From Chrysogorgia sp. JL179-B06 (lineage: Eukaryota; Cnidaria; Anthozoa; Scleralcyonacea; Chrysogorgiidae): DNA of 64,000 bases. Position numbers and translations under genes: made by a program. Positions 1 to 11,167 of this stretch are shown piece after piece (position 1 is the stretch's first letter; each line of letters opens with the position of its first letter). Where the stretch lies: the NCBI GenBank assembly GCA_035772405.1, contig JAYKKM010000441.1, positions 124,001 to 188,000 on the forward strand, given 5' to 3'. The notes under the pieces were generated by a model that did not search any database, was not told the DNA's origin, and saw only the letters and a list, made by a program, of their open reading frames with translations.

Positions 1-155
1 ATAGTCAGGCATTTCTCAAAAGGATCGATATCGGTGACGGAACGAAACAGTTCACGAAATTCAAGACAGCAACGTCCAAGGATATCGACGTCCGAACGGC
101 AACAATGGGGCTCCTGTGTTTAGAGTGGACGTACGAGGATTGCCCTTTATATCAA

Positions 156-226
156 AGGCCAAAAAGGCCAAAAGTTAGGCCAGTAAGGCCAAAAAGGCCT
201 AAAGTCAGGCCAGTAAGGCCAAAATA
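156..226. repeat. GGCC-rich short tandem repeat
   Basis: Imperfect repeats of an 'aaaaggcc' / 'gtaaggcc' unit run directly up to the 3' end of the tRNA gene. No function is visible. Confidence 0.7.
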
Positions 227-227
227 A

Positions 228-314
228 CACCCCCGATGGGACTCGAACCCACAACCTTTGAATTGCTACTCACTAGTAGAAGTCCAACGCGCTGATCCAT
301 TGCGCCACGGGGGT
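228..314 (-). tRNA. tRNA-Arg (anticodon TCT) with intron
   Basis: Read on the minus strand this folds as a nuclear tRNA. The 7-bp acceptor stem is ACCCCCG/CGGGGGT, the D arm is GCGC...GCGC, the anticodon stem is TTGGA/TTCAA, and the T arm is GTGGG-TTCGAGT-CCCAT. The anticodon is TCT, which decodes AGA. The gene is 87 nt, about 14 nt longer than a standard tRNA body, and the extra bases lie just 3' of the anticodon. That is the canonical intron site, and animal tRNA-Arg(TCT) genes commonly carry an intron there. The A and B box regions (TGGCGCAATGG, GGTTCGAGTCC) look intact, so the gene is probably functional. Confidence 0.93.
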
Positions 315-1590
315 ATTGTGCATATTGTCCAAAGCATTCAGTCCCAGCGGTGAACAATGTCGCGAGAAAGATATTAATCGACCCTGGGCCTTCATGCCAT
401 ATGAAGTTAACACCATATTAGATAAAAGAAATTAACAAGACTTATAACTAGAAATTACTATCAACTTATAATTATTAATATGTGAAATTTTGTCGAAGCA
501 CCTCCAACTTCTGTATGATAAACCTAAAGTACTAAGTATATCACCGCTTAGATGTTTCCGGTTAGACGTTTGTGTTAAATTTATTGGGAGTGATCCTTGC
601 CTCAGGTACTTATGTGTAAGGATTATTGTTAGGGTTATTATTTTGATAAGAGTTTCGGTTTGGTTTAATCTGATTGCTTAATCTGAGTACTAATTAGCTT
701 TGTCTGAAACGGTTTTTATTAATTCTTATCTTGTGTATCTGAATTAATTTTATGTATTTGAATTAATTTTGTGTTCAAATTGTTGTTTTCGAAAATTTTT
801 GTGTCTAACAAATTTTGTGTCCAAAAGGAATTTAAGAAAGAAAACCCATATCTTAGCGGATCATTTGGCCTCGTCGAACAGAACGACCTACGCCAGTTGA
901 TCGATTTTCGAAATTCACCATAGAAACACAAGTTTCCCTATCCATTCTCTGACACGTTCAGTACCCTCCCAAAGCAGTGGTAAGACCAAAATGAACAATG
1001 ACTTGTGTTTAAATATTCATAACGACGACGAAGTTATATGAAGCTATCTTTTAAAGTGACCAATAGTTTTACTATGATGGATTATGGAAAGAAACTACCC
1101 AGAAACTGGCCTCCAGTGAGGAAATCGTACAGCTCCGATGGATAGCCTTTCCAGTCGTTTATATATTAATATCCGGTGTCTTTCTTCACTTCAATAATGA
1201 TATTTTTAAATTCTGCACTAAAGCTTACGGTTAATATACTGGAGCATTTATTCCAAAACATTCCGTCGTAGAAATTAATGAAGGTTTTCTCGGTTCTCTA
1301 TCAACAAAGACTATATGTTCCCCTAATGCGAAGACACGTGCCTGGAAAAGCAAACCAAGTTGTTAATGGAACACGAAAGCGGAGAAGCCTTCTTCACTTG
1401 CGTGTGTGCGATGGTCCTACAGAAGTATACTGTCGGGGATATTAATCTTCTTATGAAACGGCGTAGCGATAATCAGACGCTCAAAGCGGTTACCACGGAA
1501 ACGCAGGAATACTCAAAACGAAGAACTGACCACATAATAAATATTAACATGATGATAAATATTAACCCTATTTACTTATTTTATGTTTGA
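315..1590. other. Host sequence with no clear gene
   Basis: Mostly AT-rich non-coding sequence. The stretch at about 815-925 closely resembles 1755-1850 (shared 'cccatacctt agcgg' block), so a piece of the following fragment is duplicated here. A short open stretch at about 1360-1590 matches nothing recognised. Confidence 0.5.
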
Positions 1591-1596
1591 CTGGCA

Positions 1597-1824
1597 ATGG
1601 ACTTTCTACGATTTGTGGAAAGAGACAACAGAAAGCTGTATTGTTTCATGGAAGTCTGTGTAACACTCTTTCCAGAATCATCGAAAAGCACATTACGATC
1701 ATGGTTAAAACTTCATGAAATAATTTGCGAAAACGCTACCCTGGAAGAGCAAAAGTATTTTAAGCAAAACAACCCATACCTTAGCGGATTATTTGGCCTG
1801 ATCGAACACCAGGACCTAGGCTGA
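1597..1824 (+). pseudogene. Unrecognised coding fragment, partly duplicated upstream
   Basis: A 75-residue open frame beginning MDFLRFVERD and ending in the block NPYLSGLFGLIE. The same C-terminal block occurs at about 815-925 in a slightly different form (NPYLSGSFGLVE). Conservation of the reading frame between the two copies suggests a formerly coding exon. Downstream sequence at 1985-2130, containing 'ctagtgatagcgacgaa', recurs at 23560-23665, so this unit exists in at least three pieces in the window. The family is not recognised. It may be a degraded viral accessory gene or a host gene fragment. Confidence 0.35.
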
Positions 1825-2319
1825 TCGATTTTAGAAATTCTTCACGCAAGCGCCAGTCTCCATATTCATCGTCCAACACGGCCAGCACCTCGAAGAGCAG
1901 TAAGAAGACCAAACTGAACAGTGGTCAGGCTAGCAGCAATTCAAAGAGCAGACCAGAAAGCCAGATTTGTCTAGTACAACAATTCTAGTGATAGCGACGA
2001 AGAGTTATCCCAAACGAAAATCCCAGAAAAATTTTCCTTCAGTACTCCTGGTAGCGCTACGAAATCGCATGAAAGCAATCATGACTTGCTTTCGAATTAT
2101 CCGTTTGCAAAAGATTGTTTTCAACTCCTGAAGACTTGCTAGTAGCAGCTATACATATTCCCACGTTGAAAAACGTTACGATAATGAAGATGTTGCGTGC
2201 ATGCCAGCTACGAAACGCCCAATAATTAGAAATGCGAGCTTAAGTCCATACGCTGATTTCACTTAAGCCCTCTTAACCCAAAACGAGAGTCCACAAACTT
2301 TTCCATAACTACGACCAAT

Positions 2320-2740
2320 AAGATGGTGAAACGGATCATGTGTTTTATGCATTACTGCAAGAACCATAAAAACATAGAAGAATTATGTTTATCTCTGTAC
2401 AATGACGTCACTTTAGTTTCCGAGTACGTAAATTATCTTAACGTAAGAAAATTGATGTCTTCTACAATTATTTCTATCTTAACTGTGGCTATAATGTAGT
2501 TAGTATAATTGTTGCGACAATCCAACAGATGCATGTAATTCTAGCCAAATGCTGGCTTATAGGAGAGTTCAAATGCAGCTCGGGAAGGAGGCTAGTTTAC
2601 TTTCTAGACGGTCAAAGGAAGAATGATGAAGAAATCGGTGCACAAATTTTATTTTGCTCACACACTAGAAGTTTTGCATTTCTTTTGGACAAGAATATTG
2701 GATCAGGATATTACGTACATTTCCAACATTAAGAGTGATG
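2320..2740 (+). pseudogene. Unrecognised fragment paired with 47.2-47.43 kb
   Basis: A frame starting MVKRIMCFMHYCK at about 2323 runs to TAG near 2500. The following sequence to about 2680 aligns in order with 47218-47430: both show 'tacaattatttct / tataatttctgt', then 'gctggcttataggagagtt / ttggcttacaggagatttc', then a Ser/Arg-rich stretch. The pair shows this is a repeated locus, not unique sequence. No domain is recognised. Confidence 0.35.
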
Positions 2741-3485
2741 GATTCCTATGGAAAAATATAATGGCTGATATTTTTGTTTTACTTCAGGAATATTTTATTT
2801 GAATAGATGATTTTATAGAATACTAATTATATTGTTATGCAACACATATATGTAATCAATTATTATACCTATGAACTTTATCTTGATAAAATATTCGCGT
2901 CGACCCAACTGAATACCGGCGCCTAAGGTTTATTTAAATGAACGTATCTACAATTGTCCTGTGACAAGGTACACAATCCCTGCCGCATTTATAATTACTA
3001 TCTTGTCATCAGTTTCCTTAAAAGCTTCCTGTTGTCTTTAGTTAGAATGACTTTACACAGGCACACATTTGTTGATTTAGGTAATTAAATCTAGCATGAT
3101 TATCATTAGATTTATACGAAGAAGCTTCGAAATATTTACATTAGTTGTTTACCTACATTTAGTAACGAACCTTTAAAGTCGAATTGCTTCTTGAATACTT
3201 TATGAAACTGTAAAATAGTATATCGATTATGTAGCTTATGATATCTCCTATCTTACCATGTCAATTTAGTTAGGAACTAAAATCATTTACTGTACGGAAA
3301 AACTTTTCAACCAATTTGCCTTGGCCAGCACATTCCAAGCAACGCCTTAAAAAGATCGAGCCAAGCAGCCTGGCATCGAATGATCTGATTGGTTCATCAC
3401 AGATCATGTCAATCTTTCCTAAGTCACACAACTATTATAAAAGAAGCTGTTCCTCTCGCAATAGGGCAGTAAATACAGAGCTGAC
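2741..3485. other. AT-rich stretch upstream of LTR
   Basis: No gene is visible. The 5' part of the gypsy LTR probably lies in 3200-3485, but the left LTR boundary cannot be fixed without a second full-length LTR. Confidence 0.4.
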
Positions 3486-3790
3486 ATGAGCAGAACCCAA
3501 CCAAGAAGAGAACCTTGAGTCAGAACTTCTTGAGCCAACTGAACCTTGAACATTTGAATCTTGAACTTACCGATCCTTTGAAAAAGCATTTAAAGAAAGA
3601 ATAGCCAAGCCAAGCAGAATAAAGAACAAGAAAGAACCTTTAACCATTCGAACTAACTTTATATATACCTTTAGTAGATTCCTTGCATTTGTTACCTATA
3701 TTAAAGATCCTTAACCTCACGCCTGTGTGTTCTACCTTGAGAAGATCCCCTATACAATCGACGGTGGAGGTTGTATAACAATTCGTGGAG
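3486..3790 (+). repeat. Ty3/gypsy LTR (3' part) and leader
   Basis: The block from 'agaaccttgagtcagaa' through 'ctatattaaagatccttaacctcacg' and 'gagaagatccc' recurs at 46812-47215 in the same order. It is followed here by a leader ('acaattggtggaggatc', present in repeated form) and then gag-like coding sequence. That arrangement is what the R-U5 end of an LTR followed by a primer-binding/leader region looks like. The exact ends are uncertain. Confidence 0.55.
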
Positions 3791-3864
3791 GATCTGCGCT
3801 ATAGATAACAATTGGTGGAGGATCAGTGCTTCTATAGGAAACAATTGGTGGAACTCGAAATCCA

Positions 3865-4170
3865 ATGCAGAACGACCAAGTTGATAAACAACTGCAAACA
3901 CCTCCTAGTCCTACTCGTCATTGGGTACTCTGCGTCGAGTGCCCCCAGTGCTACTCACTTTTAGTCCACCCAGACCACGGCCACCAGTGCCCTAACCAGA
4001 TCGCAACGACCACGAGCCCACCTGCATCTCACCAGGTACCGCCAACGACCAACCGTCCAAATTGGAACGACTACCGCCCAAACCCTCATCAACCAACCTG
4101 CGACCAGAACGCGCTGCAATCCAAGGCAATCCGTACTATTTTTTATTTGTTTTTTTCCTTCAAACAGTGA
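3865..4170 (+). CDS. Leader ORF of the gypsy element (uncertain)
   Basis: A 101-residue open frame rich in Pro, Thr, Cys and His, with CVECPQC and HPDHGHQCP clusters. It lies between the LTR/leader and the gag pseudogene. It may be an N-terminal gag exon or a spurious frame. No family match is recognised. Confidence 0.3.
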   Translation: MQNDQVDKQLQTPPSPTRHWVLCVECPQCYSLLVHPDHGHQCPNQIATTTSPPASHQVPPTTNRPNWNDYRPNPHQPTCDQNALQSKAIRTIFYLFFSFKQ

Positions 4171-4213
4171 GTCTGAACTTTAATATATAGTTATTTTATT
4201 GTTAGTTATCTTA

Positions 4214-4240
4214 TTATCAATATATATATATATATATATT
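4214..4240. repeat. (TA)n microsatellite
   Basis: About ten uninterrupted TA dinucleotides within the gypsy internal region. Confidence 0.9.
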
Positions 4241-4378
4241 ATGAAGTATTTTGCATGAGTTGATATCATTGGGTGTATAAATGTGGATAGAACCTCCATT
4301 TAAGATATTGTTCATTTGATGCGTATGAGAACGCACTGTCAAAAGAAGGTCCAATAGCTACACGCACTAGGAATCAAG

Positions 4379-5754
4379 TTGATCGTACACCTAGAGATAA
4401 AAACGTTTGTTGCACTCGGACGTGCACAATTTCCATCTCCTCCTCCTTCTAGTTCTTTTTCTTCAATTTCGTCTTTACTGGAAGAAACCGAATTTCCTTA
4501 TTTTCCTTCTGACCCAGAAATGGACGGACAGTACGCTACATACCAACAGAGTTACTCGACCTTCTTGATAATATGACTACACAACTTAACCATGTTCAGG
4601 AGCAAGTAACCACTGTAGGCACCACATCAGGCGGTGTAAAACCCCCATTGTTTTCTGGCGCTCCTTCGGAAGATGTCGATGAGTGGCTCGAACGCTTTAA
4701 CGGCTATGCACGCTTTAAACGCTGGAATGCTGACCAGCAACGCGAAGTATTTTTACAATACTTATCAGGAAACGCCAGGCGCGTTTGCCAACAACAACCA
4801 GATGACGTTAAAAGCTAATTTAGCACAACTACAAGCAGCATTACAAGGAGGATTTACAACTCCTGACCAAAACTTTTTATGGCGACAAGAACTGAACACA
4901 CGCAAACAAGGCGCATTCGAAGTACTAGAACAATATATTAATGACGTAGGTTCCCAAGGCCAGCGCTTACGACATACAGACGCGGAACTCCTCCAATGTT
5001 TTCTACAAGGCTTACGCGACGATTTTGAAGGAACATGTAGTGTTTGTTACAACGACCTGCATCTTTTTTGGAAGCTACACATGCCGCAAGATTGAAAGAT
5101 TCGTTGAGAAAGTCAACCTCTAATAAAACAATCGAAAATCTCCATGCGATACTTAGTCGGTTAAACGTACCTCGTCAATCATATTCTTCCAGCGATTCTA
5201 GCCTCCCAACCAATAATGTGGTAAATACAAATCCGCAAAGACAAGAAATTTCACGCCGAGATTTCCAAGGGTTACAAAACCAAATCCGCAATATCCAAAG
5301 TCAATTGAACCAACCCGCCCTACACCCGATGGTCGTCCAATTTGCAATAACTGTAATAAAATTGGTCATTATGCCAGGCAGGAATCAGAATTTCAGATCT
5401 CAACAAGATTTCCAACCTCGACAAACCTCTCAGCCGAACTTTCAAAACCGACCCGACCGCCTTACCAATCAAATTGCCAAAATTTTCAACCTAGACAGAG
5501 TTATCCACCACGACAATACTCGCATGAAAATTATCAACCCGATTCGCGTTCTAGTTCTCTCCAACGCCCTCCAATTCGTGCTTTTGACGCTAATCAGTCG
5601 TCACCTGAAACAAAACCACAGTTCAAATTTCCTCGTTTCCGCCAACCACAACGTAAACCGAATTCGAAATTTAGTAATGATAAACCTGTCTCCCCTATCA
5701 ATAAGAATAACACCACCAATTAACACATTCGGTAGGAACCATCGGTCTTACTGA
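4379..5754 (+). pseudogene. gag: Ty3/gypsy gag pseudogene
   Basis: Retrotransposon Gag polyprotein in three frames. The first frame (to 4818) has the typical gag core start, with FSGAPSEDVDEWLERF and a following YLSGNARRVC segment. The second (to 5095) contains FLWRQELNTRKQGAFEVLEQY and CFLQGLRDDFEG-type sequence. The third (5044-5754) is a Gln/Asn-rich tail ending near a decayed nucleocapsid region. The proline- and serine-rich N-terminal stretch at 4430-4560 reads in yet another frame. At least two frameshifts separate the pieces, so no Gag could be made. In a live element Gag would form the intracellular particle. Confidence 0.75.
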
Positions 5755-6420
5755 ACCTAGTGTACGTTTACAAGCACATTATAACGCTAGAGTTAACACC
5801 GAAGTTAGACAACAGAAAATGAAATGCCAGTGCGATAAAACTGCTACTCGGTATACATTCCTAACACGAAAAGGATTATCACGGAAATTACTACATTGTT
5901 GGCACGGCCCATTTCGTATTGTTAAACAATTAACACCAGCCAATTTTCGCCAACGGAACTCAACTAACCGTCTTGTCGGAGCACTAGTACACTCCAACCG
6001 TCTAAAACCTTATTATGACCCAAAAGACCGTCCTCTTGACCCTCCAGAAGACTTGAACGATGATTTACATTTCTCGCTCGAAGAAAACGAAATTCCGCCG
6101 GATAGTTTTGCTACAGCAGTAAATGAGGTCAACGATCTCTCGCGAAAGAACAGGAAAATGAACCTATTTCTGAACCAAATACGTCACTGGATGACTGAAG
6201 TATTTCAAATTGAGAACATTTTAAAAACGCGGAAACGAAAAAGGTCAAACCGAATACCTAGTTAAATGGCTTGATTATCCCTCCGAACAAAACTCATGGG
6301 TCTTAGAATCCGATATGGTCACGCAAACAAATTATGAAACGCCTAAAATTGCTTCTCTATCACGTTTCCTACAATACTCGATTACTACAATTCGTCTCGA
6401 ATTACTTCGTCCTCTTATCC
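5755..6420 (+). pseudogene. pol: Gypsy integrase C-terminus plus chromodomain (pol deleted)
   Basis: The frame from 5819 encodes the integrase C-terminal region, with WHGPFRIVKQLTPANF and the characteristic GPY/F-like block followed by VHSNRLKPYYDP. It ends near 6265 inside a chromodomain-like stretch (FQIENILKTRKRK). The rest of the chromodomain, with LVKWLDYPSEQNSWV, continues in another frame at about 6240-6330. Protease, reverse transcriptase, RNase H and the integrase core are absent between gag and this point, so most of pol has been deleted. Chromodomain integrases target heterochromatin in related Ty3/gypsy families. Confidence 0.75.
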
Positions 6421-6427
6421 TACGTTG

Positions 6428-6586
6428 CAATGGATATTGTTTCTTGGAATATTTCTAGCCTTTTCTTTCGTATTGATATTACCCTGCGTATTTGCACCTT
6501 CTTTTGAACTAGGTCCCCTATATGATTGCACACGTGTTTATCACGATACCTCTAAATTCACTGACCACATTAATTGTAAAACATAA
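6428..6586 (+). pseudogene. Hydrophobic third-ORF remnant of the gypsy element
   Basis: Just after the chromodomain, a 52-residue open stretch encodes a strongly hydrophobic segment (WILFLGIFLAFSFVLILP) followed by a short polar, Cys-containing part (PLYDCTRVYHD). Its position after integrase and its signal/TM-like character resemble the start of an envelope-like third ORF found in some gypsy elements. This could also be chance. Confidence 0.35.
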
Positions 6587-6830
6587 ATATATGCATCTTA
6601 GTAAATCCGCAGTTAAATATTTTCAAGCAGACGTTCTACAATACTCTCCACAAGTTTGATTCTTGTATGGAGTTCAAGAGTAATTCTTGGTACTTATTAC
6701 CTATTAAACAGCTAAAATAATGTAGCTATGTTTATAACGGTTTAAATATTCATTAAAAATTCTTATTTTAACTAATGACAGGAGACCACAAATTTGTTTT
6801 CTGTATTTTGTACTGGGTGACTTTATAATT
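6587..6830. other. No feature seen
   Basis: AT-rich sequence after the gypsy remnant. The right LTR is not recognised. Confidence 0.4.
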
Positions 6831-6834
6831 TTTA

Positions 6835-7165
6835 ACTTTGTTTTAAGACTTGGTATGCCCAGTTGCACGAGAAGTTCAGAAATGAAAGGAAACAAGTGAG
6901 TGACCCACTAGAAGTTCAGGTGCACAAGAAAAGAAAGTCTGTTGAAAAAACTGCAGACTCAGTGGCAAAATCCTTAAGACGAGGAGGTATCAATTGGGAG
7001 CCACCTTTCCCAGAAGAAGATGAACACTCTATGAAGGTGCATAGGGATGTTTTAAAGAATGGATGGACAAAGATCTCCCCAGAGACAAATTATTAATGCA
7101 AAAGTACATTGACAGAAATACAGGCAGAATATCCTGCTTTATTTTGCTATGCAGACGTGCGTAAA
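6835..7165 (+). pseudogene. SAMD3-like host gene fragment
   Basis: The frame from about 6850 reads WYAQLHEKFRNERKQVSD followed by a Lys/Arg-rich linker and an acidic EEDEHSMKVH segment. After a frame change near 7090, TEIQAEYPALFCYADV follows. This order (FRNERK, basic linker, 'E-D-D/E-S-x-x-x-H', then EIQ-x-x-YPALF) is that of the SAMD3-like protein family that is abundant in fish and aquatic invertebrates. A shorter second copy of the first part lies at 24421-24510. The frame change and missing exons make this a pseudogene or isolated exon. Confidence 0.5.
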
Positions 7166-8280
7166 TGTTGACACACAGACAATAGTCATCATGGAAATAC
7201 AGTAACATGGTCTACAAACTCAGCAAACTATGTTGATTGGTACCACATCGTGCACAAATACCTGCATGAATGTATGCATCTGCATAAATTCACACGTCTG
7301 CATAAATGCTTCTGCAGTCTAATAACGACGAGTTAAACTGATATTTCTCAACATTACCCGTATCCCTAAAAGCTAAACAACCGACTCCAAAAAGCCACCA
7401 GAAAGAGGCTAATAAGTCACCAAACCCAGAAAACCCCAGCAGCAAAATATGTACATCGCTTTTCACGACCACTTGTAGAAAGCTATTGAGCGTTATGGTT
7501 TACTAACAGTAATAATCTGCGAACAATCTGTGCAAAGTAATATTTGACGGTAATATGTTCGGTTGTACTATGGGTGATTAAGCTTATGATATGTATGAAA
7601 ATAATAATTAATTACGTGTCATTTATGCGCCGTCGACACAACGATTTCGTGTATGAAGACAGTCTTGGGGGAAGCGGCGTAAAGCTGTCCCTGTCCGACA
7701 CCAAGGTAGTGAACGCTGGATCTAGCGTGGCTGCGTTATTTCAAGCACATGAAATATTATATCAGATAATCTTTCTCAATTTGTCCAAAAACGTCAACAA
7801 TGTCATGAGTTCCGATATTATTCCAGGAGATTTAAAACAAATATAATTTGCAAAACAGACGCGACTTGACTGAAAGCTCACTGCGAAACTGAATGTTTCA
7901 AAAGTCATGTTCGTTTACACTTCCGTGAGAGAATTATTGACGGCAATACTTCGAATGGAGATATTTAGAAAGCGTGTGCTTGGATTTTGTTAAGGTTTAC
8001 GATGCTCACTGTGTATCCGTGATGTTCTTTCTATCCATATCAACAAATGCCCATAAAAGCGAATGTGGTTGAGCACATAAATAGTATACACAAGTTGATG
8101 ACTGAGATTTGTCAAATCAGACCATACTTCATCCATAACGACGCACAAGGCAAATCCTACTTCGGGCAGCATCACTGGCAATCGACTGCTGTATTACCAC
8201 TAGATGTCCACGACGAATTAAACTGATATTGCTCAGCATTACCCGTATCCCCTAAAAGCTAAACAACCGACTCCCAAAAG

Positions 8281-8323
8281 CCACCAGAAAGAGGGTAATA
8301 AGTTATTAGCCTCTTTCTGGTGG
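8281..8323. repeat. Hairpin inside tandem unit
   Basis: A perfect 13-bp inverted repeat, CCACCAGAAAGAG ... CTCTTTCTGGTGG, with a 17-nt spacer. The sister units have only the left arm here, so this is a local inverted duplication in one unit. Confidence 0.85.
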
Positions 8324-11004
8324 CATAATAAGTCACCAAACCCAGAAAACCCAGCAGCAAAATATGTGCATCGCTTTTCACGACCACTTGTAGAAAGCTA
8401 TTGAGCGTTATGGTTTAGCAAACCAAGCATGGATCCGGTCAAGTCGCTTGTGATACTGATTGAGGCTGCTCTCATCAGTATGCATATTATTATGCGTGGT
8501 CAACACTATATTAGACTACCAACGTTTTTCCGCTTGTGGGACTTGAATATTATTTCCGAGCATGCGTAATCGCATTTAGATATATATTTGATATCTGGCT
8601 GTACAATTTCGGGTCTTATTTTGGAAATAGTTAACGGATAATTTAGGGTGAAACGTATTCTATATGTCAAACATAGGTAACTTGGAAGCCCTTCGTAATA
8701 GCCTATTTAGGACATGTCACCTTATAAACAACGGCATGACTATTTGACCGCAGCCGGTCAAGTCGTAGAAAATTAATGATCTTCAGTCTACACAAGGTTT
8801 ATCTTGAACAATCTGTAATCGATAAAAGGTCTACATGACATCGCTAGTTCACAATGCATTGCCTTTCAACGCGCGCTACTGAGACGGCTTTGGAACGCGA
8901 GAGCACAGAAGATTATAATAACAACAACTGTATGTAAACGAGTTACAAAATTCCAAGCAACTTCACTAAAATTTTTCGACTTGTCACCATTATCGAAAAT
9001 ATTGATATTAGTTTGAAATCGAAAACAATTGATCGACATAGTCCAAATTTCACTGGAAAGCTCGCACAACGTGTTTATGCGAATAGAACTACCAGGTGAA
9101 ATTCGAGCCAATATCCTCTCGCAAACACTCCATCTCGGCGTCTAGCAAAGCTGCATAGAAATATTTTCATCTATCGACCCCAAATTCGCTAACAGTAATA
9201 ATCTGCGAACAATCTGTGGTAGGTAATATTTTGACGGTAATATGTTGGGTTGTACTATTATGATATGTATGAAATAATAATTAATTACGTGTCATATTTA
9301 TGCGCCGTCGACACTACGATTTTGTGTATATACCGCCGCGACACAACGATTTCGTGTATGAAGACAGTCTTGCGGGAAGCGACGTAAAGGCTGTAAAGCT
9401 GTCCCTATCCGACACCAAGGTAGTGAACGCTGGATCTAGCGTGGCTGCCTTATTTCCCAAGCACATGAAATATTATATCAGATAATCTTTCTCAATTTGT
9501 CGAAAAACGTCAACAATGTCACGAGTTCCGATATTATTTCAGGAGATTTAAAACAAATGATATAATTTGCAAAACAGATGCGACTTGACTGAAAGCTCAC
9601 TGCGAAACTGAATGTTTCAAAAGTGATGTTCGTTGCCATACGGCATACACTTCCGTGAGAATTATTGACGGCAATACTTCGAATGGATATATTTAGAAAG
9701 CGTGTGCTTGGATTTTGTTAATGTTTACGATGCTCACTGTGTATCCGTGATGTTCTTTCTATCCATATCAACAAATGCCCGTAAAAGCGAATGCAATAAA
9801 AGTGTTTGATCGTTGAGCACACATGACCGGCTTTCTGGTTGAGCACATAAATAGTATACACACGTTGATGACTTAGATTTGTCGAATCAGACCATACTTC
9901 ATCCATAACGCCGCACAAGGCAAATCCTACTCAATCGACTGCTGTATTGCCACTACATGTCCACGACGAGTTAAACTGATATTGCTCAGCATTACCCGTA
10001 TCCCGTAAAAGCTAAACAACCGACTCCCAAAAGCCACCAGAAAGAGGCTAATAAGTCACCAAACCCAGAAAACCCCAGCAGCAAAATATGTGCATCGCTT
10101 TTCACGACCACTTGTAGAAAGCTATTGAGCGTTATGGTTTAGCAAACCAAGCATGGATCCGCTCAAGTCGCTTGTGATACTGATTGAGGCTGCTCTCATC
10201 AGTATGCATATTATTATGCGTGGTCAACACTATATTAGACTACCAACGCTTTTCCGCTTGTGGGACTAGGAAATTCCTTAAATATTATTTCTGAGCATGC
10301 GTAATCGCATTTAGAGATATATTTGATATCTGGCTATTTGATATCTGGCTGTACAATTTCGGGTCTTATTTTGGAAATACTAAACGGAGAATTTAGGGAG
10401 AAACGTATGCTATATGTCAAACGATATATGGATTCATAGGTAACTTGGAAGCCCTTTAGGACATGTCAGTTATAAACAATGGTAGACTATTCACTATTTG
10501 ACCGCAGCCGGTCAAGTCGTAAAAAACGAACTCAGTCTACACAAGGTTTATCTTGAACAATCTGTAATTGATAGGTCTGCATCGCTTGTTAGTAGTTCAC
10601 AATGCATTGCCTTTCAACGTGCGCTACTCAGACGACTTTGCAACGCGAGACCACAGAAGATTAGAATAACAACAACTGTATGTAAACGAGTTATAAAATT
10701 CCAAGCAACTTCACTAAAATTTTTCGACTTGTCACATTATCGAAAATATTGATATTAGTTTGAAATCGAAAACAATTGATCGATATTGTCCAAATTTCAC
10801 TGGAAAGCTCGCACAACGTCTTTATGCGAATAGAAAACTACCGCGTGAAATTCGAGCCAATATCCTCTCGCAAACACTCCATCTCAGCGTCTAGCAAAGC
10901 TGCATAGATATTATTTTCATCTATCGACTCCAAATTCGCTAACAGTAATAAATATCTGCGAACAATCTGTGGAAGGTAATATTTTGACGGTAATGTGTCC
11001 GGCG

Positions 11005-11167
11005 GTGTCGGATAGGGACAGCTTTACGCCGCTTCCCGCAAGACTGACTTCATACACGAAATTGTAGTGTCGACGGCGGTGTATACACAAAATCGTAGTG
11101 TGGACGGCGCATAAATATGACACGTAATTATTATTTCATATATATCATAAGGCTTAATCACCCACAG
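11005..11167. repeat. Locally inverted segment within one tandem unit
   Basis: In this unit the 'gccgtcgacactacgat ... gtccctatccgacacc' block, normally on the plus strand (7627, 9300 and 12781), appears in reverse complement. It reads from 'cggtgtcggatagggacagc' to 'aggcttaatcacccacagtac'. It is followed by a short unmatched insert and then returns to normal orientation at 'caaggtagtgaacgctgg'. Confidence 0.85.

Noticed and set aside
8866..9111. Open frames of 60-90 residues inside the tandem units
   Set aside because: None stays open in all units and the frames change between copies, so coding is not supported.
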